A DNA stretch of 64,000 nt from contig NZ_JBIWEX010000017.1 in assembly GCF_044762745.1 (NCBI RefSeq), positions 1 to 64,000 on the forward strand, given 5' to 3'. Numbering within the stretch: position 1 is the stretch's first letter; each line of letters begins with the position of its first letter. The translations under genes and the position numbers were made by a program. This DNA is from Psychrobacillus sp044762745 (lineage in GTDB: Bacteria; Bacillota; Bacilli; Bacillales_A; Planococcaceae). The notes below the pieces were generated by a model. The model did no database searches and was not told where the DNA came from. It saw only the letters and a program-made list of their open reading frames with translations. Of this stretch, positions 50,503-59,264 are shown one piece after another.

Positions 50503-51354
50503 GTGAAAATAATTCAAGATCAATCTCATATACAATGTCAAAATGAATACGGAACACTTCAAAAAGTCGTCATATGTGAACCTCAATACATGGAAATTAA
50601 AGAAGTGATTAATGATGTTCAAAAAGAATATATAAATGATAATATCGACCGTTCACTTGCCATATCGCAACATCGGATATTTGAACAAACCTTACGGAAT
50701 GCGGGCGTAGAAGTGATTAAACTACGACCAAGTAAAGACCATCCAGAACAAGTCTTCACTAGAGATGTTGGTTTTACTTTGGGTAATCGCTTATTTATTT
50801 CAAAAATGGCTAATCCCATTCGTCAAGGCGAAGAGAAATTATTAGCTCATTGGATGAATGAGCATAACATTCCGTATAAGAAGCTTTCGACGTATTCCAT
50901 TGAAGGTGGCGATGTCATCGTGGATGGCCATCGTGTGTTTATTGGAATTAGTAATCGTACATGTATGAACGCTATTCAAGCTTTGCAAGAAGAATTACCG
51001 GATTTTGAGATTATACCAATTCCTTTTAACCCAAAATATTTGCATCTAGATTGTGTGTTCAATATTCTTTCCCCAAAAGATGCGTTGATTTATCCAGATG
51101 CACTCGACACAAAAATCGTGGAACTTTTATCGAGCATGTATCATTTAATCGAAGTGAGCGAAAGTGAGCAATTCTCAATGGGCACCAATGTTTTGTCTAT
51201 TGGACATAATAGAGTGTTTAGTTTGCCAATAAATCATGAAGTTAATCATCAGTTGAGACGGCGTGGATATCAAGTGCTAGAGGTGGATTTCTCAGAAATT
51301 ATTAAATCAGGTGGATCATTCCGATGTTGTTCGATGCCAATTGTGCGCCATTAA
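50503..51354 (+). CDS. Dimethylarginine dimethylaminohydrolase-fold enzyme
   Basis: A 283-residue pentein-fold protein. Residues typical for guanidino-modifying hydrolases are visible: FTRDVG (substrate-binding Asp), EGGDVIV, catalytic His in LHLDCVFN and nucleophile Cys near GGSFRCCSMPI. Start is uncertain: GTG 50503 lies ten bases after ACTGGAGG; ATG 50446 and 50482 would add residues without a good ribosome site. It may hydrolyse methylarginine, arginine or a similar compound. Confidence 0.85.
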   Translation: MKIIQDQSHIQCQNEYGTLQKVVICEPQYMEIKEVINDVQKEYINDNIDRSLAISQHRIFEQTLRNAGVEVIKLRPSKDHPEQVFTRDVGFTLGNRLFISKMANPIRQGEEKLLAHWMNEHNIPYKKLSTYSIEGGDVIVDGHRVFIGISNRTCMNAIQALQEELPDFEIIPIPFNPKYLHLDCVFNILSPKDALIYPDALDTKIVELLSSMYHLIEVSESEQFSMGTNVLSIGHNRVFSLPINHEVNHQLRRRGYQVLEVDFSEIIKSGGSFRCCSMPIVRH

Positions 51355-51409
51355 GAAAAAACACGTAGCATCTTATTAGGAGAATATGCTATTTTATGCA
51401 AGGAAAGAC

Positions 51410-51438
51410 CCTTTAGAACTTTTTCTAAAGGTTTTTTT
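51410..51438 (+). terminator. Intrinsic terminator
   Basis: CCTTTAGAA pairs with TTCTAAAGG around CTTT, then seven T. Confidence 0.88.
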
Positions 51439-51577
51439 CTCTTTTCTTAATTTTAATTCACTGGTTCTGAACCGCAACGTTTCCTTGGTTTACGGTTCGC
51501 AATAACGCTCTAAATATTTTACAAAATGGTGTATGCATAGCACGAAAATGATAAGATACAAAAAGAGGTGAATCATA

Positions 51578-51775
51578 ATGAACGGACAAAATAGAAAAGA
51601 TATCAAACCAGGAATAGAAGTATATATCATTTTGAAAAAAGACCAACGAACAGGCGAAAAAACAAGAGGGATCGTGAAAGACTTGTTAACGAATTCATCC
51701 TTCCATCCACACGGCATAAAAGTTCGATTAACCGACGGACAAGTAGGACGTGTATGTGAAATTATCGAAAAATAA
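51578..51775 (+). CDS. ywbE: YwbE-family protein
   Basis: A 65-residue protein with the family pattern: RKDIKPGIEVYIILKKDQRT, TRGIVKDLLTNSSFHPHGIK and a KVRLTDGQVGRV end. Function unknown; widely conserved in Bacillales. AAAGAGGTG precedes the ATG. It lies 12 bases before the M20 hydrolase gene. Confidence 0.92.
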   Translation: MNGQNRKDIKPGIEVYIILKKDQRTGEKTRGIVKDLLTNSSFHPHGIKVRLTDGQVGRVCEIIEK

Positions 51776-51787
51776 GGAGGGTAAAAA

Positions 51788-52891
51788 ATGAACGTAGAAT
51801 CGCAAATATTACAATGGTTTGACCACTTTCACAAATATCCGGAAATAAGCTGGAAGGAATACGAAACGACTAATAAACTGGCAGAAATTTTAGATACCCT
51901 AGAAGTGCCGTATCGCCGTTTCGACGACGTAACGGGACTACTTGCGGAAATTGGAGAAGGCGACGAAGTCATTGCTGTTCGTGCGGATATCGACGCACTT
52001 TGGCAAGAAGTGGATGGCGAATTTCGTGCCAATCATTCATGTGGGCACGATGCGAATATTTCTATGGTATTAGGAGCTTTATTGTTACTTAAAGATGAAA
52101 AACTAAATAAACGTATCCGCTTTATATTTCAGCCTGCAGAGGAAAAAGGAAATGGTTCAAATGCGATGATTGATCGAGGAGCATTGGAAGATGTGACGCA
52201 TCTATTTGGTGTGCACTTACGTCCAATCGAAGAACTTCCTTTTGGAAAAGTATCACCTGCAATTCATCACGGAGCAGCGATGTTTTTAGAAGGAAAAATT
52301 AGTGGAATCGATGCGCATGGTGCACGCCCACATCAAGGAAAGAATGCCATTGATGTGACAGTAGCCATTCATCAGGCACTGAAAAATCTTTATTTCTCCC
52401 CATTTGAAGCGTATTCGGCGAAACTGACGAAAATTCAAGCTGGTGGAGAAAATGCGAATATTATTCCGGGTAATGCAACATTTTCCATTGATGCCCGTGC
52501 ACAAAAGAATGCTGTTTTATTTCAAATGAAAGACCAAATTGAAAAAGACTTACACGCCATTCAACAATTATTTGATATAGAAATAGAGTGGGAATGGGAA
52601 GATATCACGCCAGGTGCGGAAGTTTCCAAAGAAGCTGTTGCTAGGACGAGAGAAGGTATTATCGAAGTAGTTGGAATGGAAAACCTTGCAGAAGAAGTAA
52701 TTACTTCTGGAAGCGATGACTTTCATTTTTATACGATTAGACATCCCGAAGTGAAAGCAGCAATGATTGGTATTGGAGCAGATCTTGCACCAGGCCTACA
52801 TCATCCGTATATGAAGTTTAACTTTGATGCACTTGCAATTGGTGCAAAAGTTATAGCGAAAACACTCTTAAATAGTGCTAAAAACAATTGA
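51788..52891 (+). CDS. M20-family amidohydrolase/aminoacylase
   Basis: A 367-residue zinc hydrolase: VRADIDALWQ, HSCGHDAN, PAEEKGNGS, GVHLRP and LHHPYMKF are the metal and catalytic motifs; a dimerisation domain lies in about 165-275. The family removes acyl groups from amino acids or cleaves dipeptides; AmhX of B. subtilis is similar in length. AAGGAGGG precedes the ATG. Next to the NhaC-type carrier and near a dipeptide epimerase, it may act on peptide-derived compounds. Confidence 0.88.
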   Translation: MNVESQILQWFDHFHKYPEISWKEYETTNKLAEILDTLEVPYRRFDDVTGLLAEIGEGDEVIAVRADIDALWQEVDGEFRANHSCGHDANISMVLGALLLLKDEKLNKRIRFIFQPAEEKGNGSNAMIDRGALEDVTHLFGVHLRPIEELPFGKVSPAIHHGAAMFLEGKISGIDAHGARPHQGKNAIDVTVAIHQALKNLYFSPFEAYSAKLTKIQAGGENANIIPGNATFSIDARAQKNAVLFQMKDQIEKDLHAIQQLFDIEIEWEWEDITPGAEVSKEAVARTREGIIEVVGMENLAEEVITSGSDDFHFYTIRHPEVKAAMIGIGADLAPGLHHPYMKFNFDALAIGAKVIAKTLLNSAKNN

Positions 52892-52924
52892 CGATAAAAT
52901 TGTAAGGCTGTAAAATTAATCCTA

Positions 52925-52945
52925 TTAACGACCATTTAACGACAA
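52925..52945. promoter_or_regulatory. Operator-like direct repeat upstream of the nhaC-type gene
   Basis: TTAACGAC, three bases, TTAACGAC, then AA. Nearly the same sequence lies at 55723-55743. ACGATAAAA also occurs beside both. Probable site for the regulator encoded at 54463-55698. Confidence 0.6.
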
Positions 52946-52982
52946 TTCCGAATTGTCTGGATAGTCTTGAGGGGGATATTTT

Positions 52983-54422
52983 ATGAGAGGAAAAGAGAAA
53001 GTAGTTTCTAAAAAGGAAATGACTTTGTTATGGGCTATTGTTCCATTACTTGTAATGATTTTATGTATGATTGTTGCGGTCGTTTTTTTGGAGCAAGGAC
53101 CACATATTCCATTAATCATTGGGACATCGATAGCAGCACTAGTCGCTTGGAAGCATGGTTTTAAGTGGAACGATATTGAAGAGATGATGTACAAGGGGAT
53201 TAAATTAGCATTACCAGCAGTCGTTATTATTATGTTAGTAGGATTAACAATTGGAGCTTGGATTGGTGGAGGAATAGTCGCTTCCATGGTTTATTATGGT
53301 TTGAAAATTATTACTCCAGCATTTTTCTTACTAACAATTTGTGTAATTTGTATGATTGTTTCTCTAGCAATCGGTAGTTCTTGGTCTACTATGGGAACTA
53401 TTGGAGTTGCAGGAATGGGGATTGGACTAAGTATGGGGATTCCAGCACCGATTATTGCAGGGGCAATTATTTCAGGATCGTATTTCGGAGACAAGATGTC
53501 GCCATTATCAGATACAACAAATTTAGCGGCAGGCTTAACAGGTACTGATTTGTTTGTACATATTCGTCATATGTTATTTACTACTGTACCGGGAGTCATT
53601 ATTGCTTTAACGGTATATGGTTTTCTTGGTATGAAATATAAAGAAAGTAATATTGATCAGGATAGTATTGGGCAGGTAATTCTGATGTTGGAGAAAAGCT
53701 TTGTTATTTCCCCTTGGTTACTGTTGGTGCCAGTGGCTGTAATCGGGCTTGTCGTTAAAAAGGTACCAGCAATCCCTGCGTTAGTAATCGGAATTGTTTT
53801 GGGTTCTTTCGCACAAGTTGTTGTGCAAGGGGGAAGCCTTTCGGGGGCACTTACAGCACTTCAAAGTGGTTATGTGATTGAAACTGGGAACAAAATGGTA
53901 GATGGTTTATTTAATAGTGGTGGTTTAGATTCGATGATGTATACGGTGTCTATGACGATTGTTGCGATGACATTTGGAGGGATATTAGAGTATTCTGGTA
54001 TGCTGCAATCGATGATGAATCAAATTCTTAAATTAGCAAAGTCAGCTGGTTCGCTAGTGGCATCAACAATTATTGCTTGTTTTGCAACGAATGCGACATG
54101 TTCAGAGCAATACATCTCAATAGTTGTACCTTCTCGAATGTTTGCAACTGCTTATACAAAAATGGGATTACATTCGAAAAACCTTTCCCGAGCATTAGAA
54201 GATGGGGGAACTTTAACGTCTGTATTCATCCCGTGGAATACATGTGGTGTATTTATACTTGGAACTTTAGGGGTAGGGGCATGGGAATACGCTCCGTACG
54301 CTGTACTGAATTACGTAGTTCCATTATTGTCTATTGGATATGCAGTAACTGGATTCACTATTCAGAAGTTATCGAAAGCAGAAATGGTAGCTTTGCAGCA
54401 GAAAGAAGCGATGGAAGCATAA
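52983..54422 (+). CDS. nhaC: NhaC-family antiporter
   Basis: A 479-residue protein with about 12 membrane spans. KMSPLSDTTNLAAGL near residue 170 and the later CFATNATCSEQYISIV and PWNTCGVFI are NhaC family signatures. Members exchange sodium for protons or, as in MleN, organic acids. The shared operator with the dipeptide epimerase gene makes a metabolite exchange role possible. GGGGG precedes the ATG. Confidence 0.88.
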   Translation: MRGKEKVVSKKEMTLLWAIVPLLVMILCMIVAVVFLEQGPHIPLIIGTSIAALVAWKHGFKWNDIEEMMYKGIKLALPAVVIIMLVGLTIGAWIGGGIVASMVYYGLKIITPAFFLLTICVICMIVSLAIGSSWSTMGTIGVAGMGIGLSMGIPAPIIAGAIISGSYFGDKMSPLSDTTNLAAGLTGTDLFVHIRHMLFTTVPGVIIALTVYGFLGMKYKESNIDQDSIGQVILMLEKSFVISPWLLLVPVAVIGLVVKKVPAIPALVIGIVLGSFAQVVVQGGSLSGALTALQSGYVIETGNKMVDGLFNSGGLDSMMYTVSMTIVAMTFGGILEYSGMLQSMMNQILKLAKSAGSLVASTIIACFATNATCSEQYISIVVPSRMFATAYTKMGLHSKNLSRALEDGGTLTSVFIPWNTCGVFILGTLGVGAWEYAPYAVLNYVVPLLSIGYAVTGFTIQKLSKAEMVALQQKEAMEA

Positions 54423-54426
54423 GTGG

Positions 54427-54462
54427 AAAAGGAAAGTTCAGTTTGATTGAACTTTCCTTTTC
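54427..54462. terminator. Bidirectional terminator
   Basis: AAAAGGAAAGTTCA pairs with TGAACTTTCCTTTT, serving the nhaC-type gene and the leftward regulator gene. Confidence 0.9.
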
Positions 54463-55698
54463 TTAATATGTAGAGAAATTGAATTCATAAATCGCACGGG
54501 GGCGTCCTTGCTGATACGTCATTTCCCCACCGGTAACTCGGGCATATCCATGATTGACTAGCTTTTTCAACATACGTTCAGTCGTACGTCTACTCACTTG
54601 TAAGTAGACTTCCAAATCATGTGCTGTAAATTCAACGGAGCTATGTGAACGACTAAATTGCATGATTTTGGACAAATTTGCGGGACTCAACGTCGTTTCT
54701 TTTGCTATTTGGACTAGTTTTGGGTCATTTGTTTTCAGGTGTATTTGCTGTTTATTATTTGGGTATGGACCAATTAACTCTTTATGGTCGGTTAATAAAT
54801 ATGCAGTGTTCTCAGTAGCGTATGGCAAGGCATCCTTTGCATTTTGTGTTGCTTCTATCACTGTTTTTCCGTAACCAAACGCTATTTTTATAGGGTTTGA
54901 AGCAAGGTCAATCCAATGTGGGACCGTATTATTTTCAAGTGCACGTTGCACATTGCCTTGTGTAGAAAAGAACGTGTATAAATGGGTATCTGTTTGAACA
55001 TAATTTGCTTGAATAGTATTAGCTATTTTCTTTACTATTTCTTCTGAGATTATTTCAGTTAATTGGACGTATCCAACTGCAATTTTTGCAGATTCACTTT
55101 TTGCTAAAATTGCTTTAGATTTTGCTTCTTCTAGTCCTTTTAAGATGGAGTTTTTAGAATCTAGCATTCGAATAACTGGAACTCCTCTCCCTTGTAATGC
55201 ATGAAAAACGGCATGAATACTTGTGATTGCAAGGAAAGTTCTTCCGCTTTGGTGTAATTCAGCATGGAATTTCACGACGTCTTCTAATTTGGAAGTAGCA
55301 TCAATTTTTAGCATATGTGGAAATTGTTCTTGTTGCCCGATGTCCTCCAAAACATTTTGTATTAACCGCGGTTCGATTATATCAATAGAAAAATGTTCAA
55401 TAGAAATATTATGAGAAAAATATACAGATAATAGCGTGGTTGTAATAACTGCTTCATCTTGTTTTAAATAATGGGTTGGTACAGGTAACTTTTCACTTGC
55501 TTCTTGTGCAAATATGTATGGGAGCGAACCAGAGAAAAACACAACATCGCAAGGTTTAATATTTTTAACTATTTCGGTTGCATCCACTGGCGTTTGATAG
55601 ATATAATAATCCAATCGAGTAGAAACTAATTCATGTTCTAAGCCTTTTAGTCGTTCGATAAAATTAGCAGAGCCTAGCACAGCTATTCGAATATCCAT
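54463..55698 (-). CDS. Three-part transcriptional regulator, family not recognised
   Basis: A 411-residue protein. Residues 1-170 look like an alpha/beta sensor of the PrpR-N or periplasmic-binding type (IRIAVLGSANFIERLK, CDVVFFSGSLPYIF). Residues 205-310 resemble a degenerate GGDEF/cyclase-like fold (GYGKTVIEATQNAKDALPYA). Residues 345-411 hold a winged helix (DLEVYLQVSRRTTERMLKKL, then a hairpin ending GRPRAIYEF). It is divergent from the dipeptide epimerase gene, with a repeated motif between them that also lies before the nhaC-type gene. I infer it senses a small molecule and controls both. Confidence 0.65.
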   Translation of the reverse strand: MDIRIAVLGSANFIERLKGLEHELVSTRLDYYIYQTPVDATEIVKNIKPCDVVFFSGSLPYIFAQEASEKLPVPTHYLKQDEAVITTTLLSVYFSHNISIEHFSIDIIEPRLIQNVLEDIGQQEQFPHMLKIDATSKLEDVVKFHAELHQSGRTFLAITSIHAVFHALQGRGVPVIRMLDSKNSILKGLEEAKSKAILAKSESAKIAVGYVQLTEIISEEIVKKIANTIQANYVQTDTHLYTFFSTQGNVQRALENNTVPHWIDLASNPIKIAFGYGKTVIEATQNAKDALPYATENTAYLLTDHKELIGPYPNNKQQIHLKTNDPKLVQIAKETTLSPANLSKIMQFSRSHSSVEFTAHDLEVYLQVSRRTTERMLKKLVNHGYARVTGGEMTYQQGRPRAIYEFNFSTY

Positions 55699-55722
55699 AG
55701 ATAATCCCCTTTTTTTAAATGA

Positions 55723-55743
55723 TTAACGTCTATTTAACGACAA
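55723..55743. promoter_or_regulatory. Operator-like direct repeat between regulator and epimerase genes
   Basis: TTAACGTC, three bases, TTAACGAC, then AA; it differs from 52925-52945 at two positions. ACGATAAAA follows at 55749-55757. The site can control both divergent genes. Confidence 0.6.
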
Positions 55744-55788
55744 CTATAACGATAAAATAAAAACTTGTAAAGAAAGTAGGAAAATAAA

Positions 55789-56901
55789 ATGAAAATTAAA
55801 GAAATAGAGATATTCGCCATAAGATTGCCTTTAGTGGATCCATTTATCATTAGTTACCATACATACGACGATATGCCTTCGATTATCGTAAAGCTTACGA
55901 CAGAAGAAGGGCTTGTCGGATACGGTGAAGCAGTTGCGGATGAGCACGTAACAGGCGAAACATGGGAAGCTACATATGCACTACTACAAAACACACTAGC
56001 ACCGTTACTAATCGGCGAGAATCCTATGGAATTCGAACGTCTACATGAAAAAATGGACAAAGCAGTCTATCAAGCGCCTGCTGCAAAAGCGGCACTCGAT
56101 ATTGCTTGCTACGACGTAGTAGGAAAAAAACTAGGCGTACCGGTCTATCAATTACTTGGCGGTCGCTACCATGAGAAATTCTCGATTACACATGTATTAA
56201 GTATTGGAACTCCAGAATCAATGGCAGCAGAAGCGGAAAGTCGTATGAAAGAAGGCTATGCATCGTTTAAGATGAAAGTCGGAACAGAAGTTCAAGTAGA
56301 TGTGGAACGTATCCAGGCAGTGCGTGAAAAAGTAGGAAAAGAAATCGCTATTCGTGTCGATGTAAACCAAGGCTGGAAAAACAGTGCAAATACCATTAAC
56401 GCAATGCGTCAACTGGAGCATTTGGGACTTGATTGGCTAGAACAACCAGTAATCGCAGATGATTTCAACGGAATGGTCGAAGTAAAAGCGAAAACAAGTA
56501 CACCCCTTATGATGGATGAAGGGTTAAGAGGATTCCGTGATATGCGCGAACTAATAGAGAAGCAAGCGGCACATAAAGTAAATATTAAGCTCATGAAATG
56601 TGGAGGCATTTATCCAGCGATGAAGCTTGCCCATATGGCAGAAATGGCAGGAATCGAGTGTCAAATTGGCTCCATGGTCGAATCTTCGATTGGATCTTCA
56701 GCAGGATTCCATGTCGCATTTTCCAAAAAAGCATTTACGAGCGTAGAGCTAACAGGTCCGTTAAAATTCTCGAAAGATATTGGAAATCTGCACTATGATG
56801 TGCCTTTTATTCAGCTAAATGAACGCCCAGGACTAGGAGTAGACGTGGACGAATCAGTATTACAAGAGTTAACCGCATTTCAGGCGAAAGTGACAAAGTA
56901 A
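55789..56901 (+). CDS. L-Ala-D/L-Glu-type dipeptide epimerase (enolase superfamily)
   Basis: A 370-residue enzyme. Catalytic lysines are in FKMKVG (161 and 163) and IKLMK (267); metal ligands are Asp191 (RVDVNQGW), Glu218 (WLEQP) and Asp243 (MMDEG). A DVD motif near residue 352 is the dipeptide-binding feature of this subgroup. It flips the stereocentre of one residue in a dipeptide, often from cell-wall peptides. It likely forms an operon with the GNAT gene 11 bases downstream. Confidence 0.9.
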   Translation: MKIKEIEIFAIRLPLVDPFIISYHTYDDMPSIIVKLTTEEGLVGYGEAVADEHVTGETWEATYALLQNTLAPLLIGENPMEFERLHEKMDKAVYQAPAAKAALDIACYDVVGKKLGVPVYQLLGGRYHEKFSITHVLSIGTPESMAAEAESRMKEGYASFKMKVGTEVQVDVERIQAVREKVGKEIAIRVDVNQGWKNSANTINAMRQLEHLGLDWLEQPVIADDFNGMVEVKAKTSTPLMMDEGLRGFRDMRELIEKQAAHKVNIKLMKCGGIYPAMKLAHMAEMAGIECQIGSMVESSIGSSAGFHVAFSKKAFTSVELTGPLKFSKDIGNLHYDVPFIQLNERPGLGVDVDESVLQELTAFQAKVTK

Positions 56902-56912
56902 GAGGTGTTTAT

Positions 56913-57602
56913 ATGAAAGAATGGACAGGTATGCTCGGCGAAAAAGAATACGTAGTTCGCTTATTGAAAAAGGATAGCGTAGAAGATATTTTACGCCTTC
57001 AAGATATTGTACTAGGAACACTGATAAACAATGACTTTCTATCACCATTAACAGGTGAAGAATACGAAGATGCAATCTCGAAAAATTTAATGGTAGGTGT
57101 ATTTGTAGAAGGCAAGTTAATCGCATTCCGCGCATTAGCCATACCTGAAATAGATGAATATCATCTTGGCTACGATATCGGACTAGAGACGGAGCAGTTA
57201 AAAAAGGTCGTCTATCAAGAAATTACAAACGTGCATCCGGATTACAGAGGATTCGGTTTGCAAAAAAAACTTGGAACGATTGTAATGGAGCTCTTAGACG
57301 CTTCTCCATATACGCATGTATGCGCAACCGTTGCTCCATTCAATATTGCAAGTTTAAAAGATAAGTTAAGCCAAGGTTTGGTCATCGGCGCATTGAAAAA
57401 TAAATACGCAGATATGTTACGCTATGTTTTTTATAAAAAACTCCATGAAGATCGAGAAGCCGGTAGTGAAGTGTTAGAAATCAATATGGCTGACACAGAG
57501 AAACAACAGCAGCTACTAGCAAATGGGTGGATTGGAACGAGTATTTTGCAAAAAGATGATGAATGGTATGTGACGTACGAGGAAAAAGGGTCGTATTTAT
57601 AA
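56913..57602 (+). CDS. GNAT-family acetyltransferase
   Basis: A 229-residue protein with an acetyl-CoA motif (VHPDYRGFGLQKKL near 108-121) and VAPFNIAS later. It starts 11 bases after the epimerase stop behind AGAGG. In this setting it may acetylate an amino acid or dipeptide, which the M20 hydrolase could reverse; this is inference. Confidence 0.85.
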   Translation: MKEWTGMLGEKEYVVRLLKKDSVEDILRLQDIVLGTLINNDFLSPLTGEEYEDAISKNLMVGVFVEGKLIAFRALAIPEIDEYHLGYDIGLETEQLKKVVYQEITNVHPDYRGFGLQKKLGTIVMELLDASPYTHVCATVAPFNIASLKDKLSQGLVIGALKNKYADMLRYVFYKKLHEDREAGSEVLEINMADTEKQQQLLANGWIGTSILQKDDEWYVTYEEKGSYL

Positions 57603-57608
57603 AATTGG

Positions 57609-57645
57609 AAAACACCTAGTGAGGATTGAAATCACTAGGTGTTTT
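57609..57645 (+). terminator. Terminator, stem shared with 59221
   Basis: AAAACACCTAGTGA pairs with TCACTAGGTGTTTT. The same stem recurs at 59221-59254, so the lipoprotein gene between is bracketed by near-identical hairpins. The remaining 57646-57924 is AT-rich with a TATAAT-like sequence near 57840 and no gene. Confidence 0.88.
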
Positions 57646-57924
57646 ATGGTTATATTCAATTCAGTAAATTTGTATGAAATCGAATCGAACCTCTGAATGG
57701 GTATTGCTTTGTTGAACAATAAAAAAACATTACGAAATGAATAAAGAAAATTTATTATAGTTCAGAATTAGACTTTCGTTTTCTCCTAAATCTAATATTT
57801 CTCCTAAAATTAATAGCGAATTCTAAAAATTCTGTTATAGTATAATTAATAGCTTTGTATCTTTGTTTTCAAGCGAACATAATAATTTGAAAGTAAAAGA
57901 AGCATTGAAACTGGAGGTAGTATA

Positions 57925-59118
57925 TTGGGAAAATTTATAAAATTAATAGGTTTCCTTGTAATTATTCTTTATGGATGTGCTCCAGATCCAGTCAAAATAG
58001 AAGTAGAAAATTTAGAATCAATAGATGAGCCCGAAACTGTTGAAAAACAGGAAATAATGACTGATGAAAGTGAATTAGTAAAATCTCAATTTGCCCCAAT
58101 GATTGAAGCTATTGACAATAATGATGAAGAAGGATTTATAGAGTTTCAAAACAGTGCAAATTCCTTGTTTTATAAAGAGCAAAAGAGATGGATGGAAGAA
58201 GCGATTTTTAAAAAGCAACAAGGCTATACTTTTTCCGTGAACATTGGAGAAGTAAATCTAATGTCTTCAGATAAAGGGGATATGGAGTTAATTGTAAACA
58301 TGAAATATCAAGACAAGGAAACTCAAAATAAAGTTTTATACTCAATTGTTAAATTAAATAACAAGTGGGTAATTGATGATGTACCTTTCAAGACAATCTC
58401 TGAAGGGAAAATTGCTGTGTTGTATGTTTCAGACTTAGAAGAGGAAGCTTTGACTGTGTTAAGAGAGGCGAGTGATATTGTTCATCTATACAATAATGAA
58501 TTTGGTTGGGATCCAAAGGGCATAACGATAAAACTTTATGATTCTAGGGAACAAGTATCTGCCACTATACCTTGGATTGGACTAACTGGTTGGAATGAGA
58601 CAGGTGAGTCGCTTAAACTCATGATTGAACCGTCTGCATCCTTCAGTACCCTTGCGCATGAGTTAGGTCATAATATGCTTTCTGATTTCTCCAACGATAA
58701 CGTATCACTATACATTCAAGAGGGTTTCGCAACCTTACTTCAACATGTAGTAGAAAAAGATGCAGCAGGTAAACCTTTAATTAACTTAAATAATCTACCG
58801 TATAGGGAGCAGAAATTACTATCAAATAGGGATTTGGTTTTTTTATCGATAGATGACTTGAACAAATTGGATTACAACAACACGCTTGAAATTTATGGCT
58901 TAGGTTTTTTGCTTACCGATTACTTAATCAAAACTCAGGGCTTTGATAAATTTATGACTATGGTAAAAGAATTAATAAATGAACCATATATTGACAGTAG
59001 ATCTGAACATAAACTTCAAATACTTTCAGAGAGAACAACTAAGGCAATCGAAAAAGTTTATGGATCAACCGACCAAGTATCAGATGGCTATATAAATTAT
59101 TTTACTAATAAGCAGTAG
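57925..59118 (+). CDS. Lipoprotein with peptidase MA-like metallopeptidase domain
   Basis: A 397-residue protein. TTG 57925 lies seven bases after CTGGAGG. Lipobox LYGC near residue 18 indicates surface anchoring. An NTF2/DUF4440-like part (about 50-155) precedes a zinc peptidase domain with HELGH near residue 246 and Glu in QEGFAT 17 residues later, the gluzincin pattern of peptidase MA-like proteins. Substrate unknown. It stands alone between two matching hairpins. Confidence 0.8.
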   Translation: MGKFIKLIGFLVIILYGCAPDPVKIEVENLESIDEPETVEKQEIMTDESELVKSQFAPMIEAIDNNDEEGFIEFQNSANSLFYKEQKRWMEEAIFKKQQGYTFSVNIGEVNLMSSDKGDMELIVNMKYQDKETQNKVLYSIVKLNNKWVIDDVPFKTISEGKIAVLYVSDLEEEALTVLREASDIVHLYNNEFGWDPKGITIKLYDSREQVSATIPWIGLTGWNETGESLKLMIEPSASFSTLAHELGHNMLSDFSNDNVSLYIQEGFATLLQHVVEKDAAGKPLINLNNLPYREQKLLSNRDLVFLSIDDLNKLDYNNTLEIYGLGFLLTDYLIKTQGFDKFMTMVKELINEPYIDSRSEHKLQILSERTTKAIEKVYGSTDQVSDGYINYFTNKQ

Positions 59119-59220
59119 CTTTTATAAAGGAAGTGTATTAAAAAAATATAAAATACGGATAGACTGTATATAATTTTTAGTTATATATTATCCAACAAGT
59201 AACGCCCTCTATAAAAACAG

Positions 59221-59254
59221 AAAACACCTAGTGAGAAGTAGCACTAGGTGTTTT
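59221..59254. terminator. Bidirectional terminator, stem shared with 57609
   Basis: AAAACACCTAGTG pairs with CACTAGGTGTTTT around AGAAGTAG; serves the lipoprotein gene and the leftward methyltransferase gene. Confidence 0.88.
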
Positions 59255-59264
59255 CTGTTCATTA

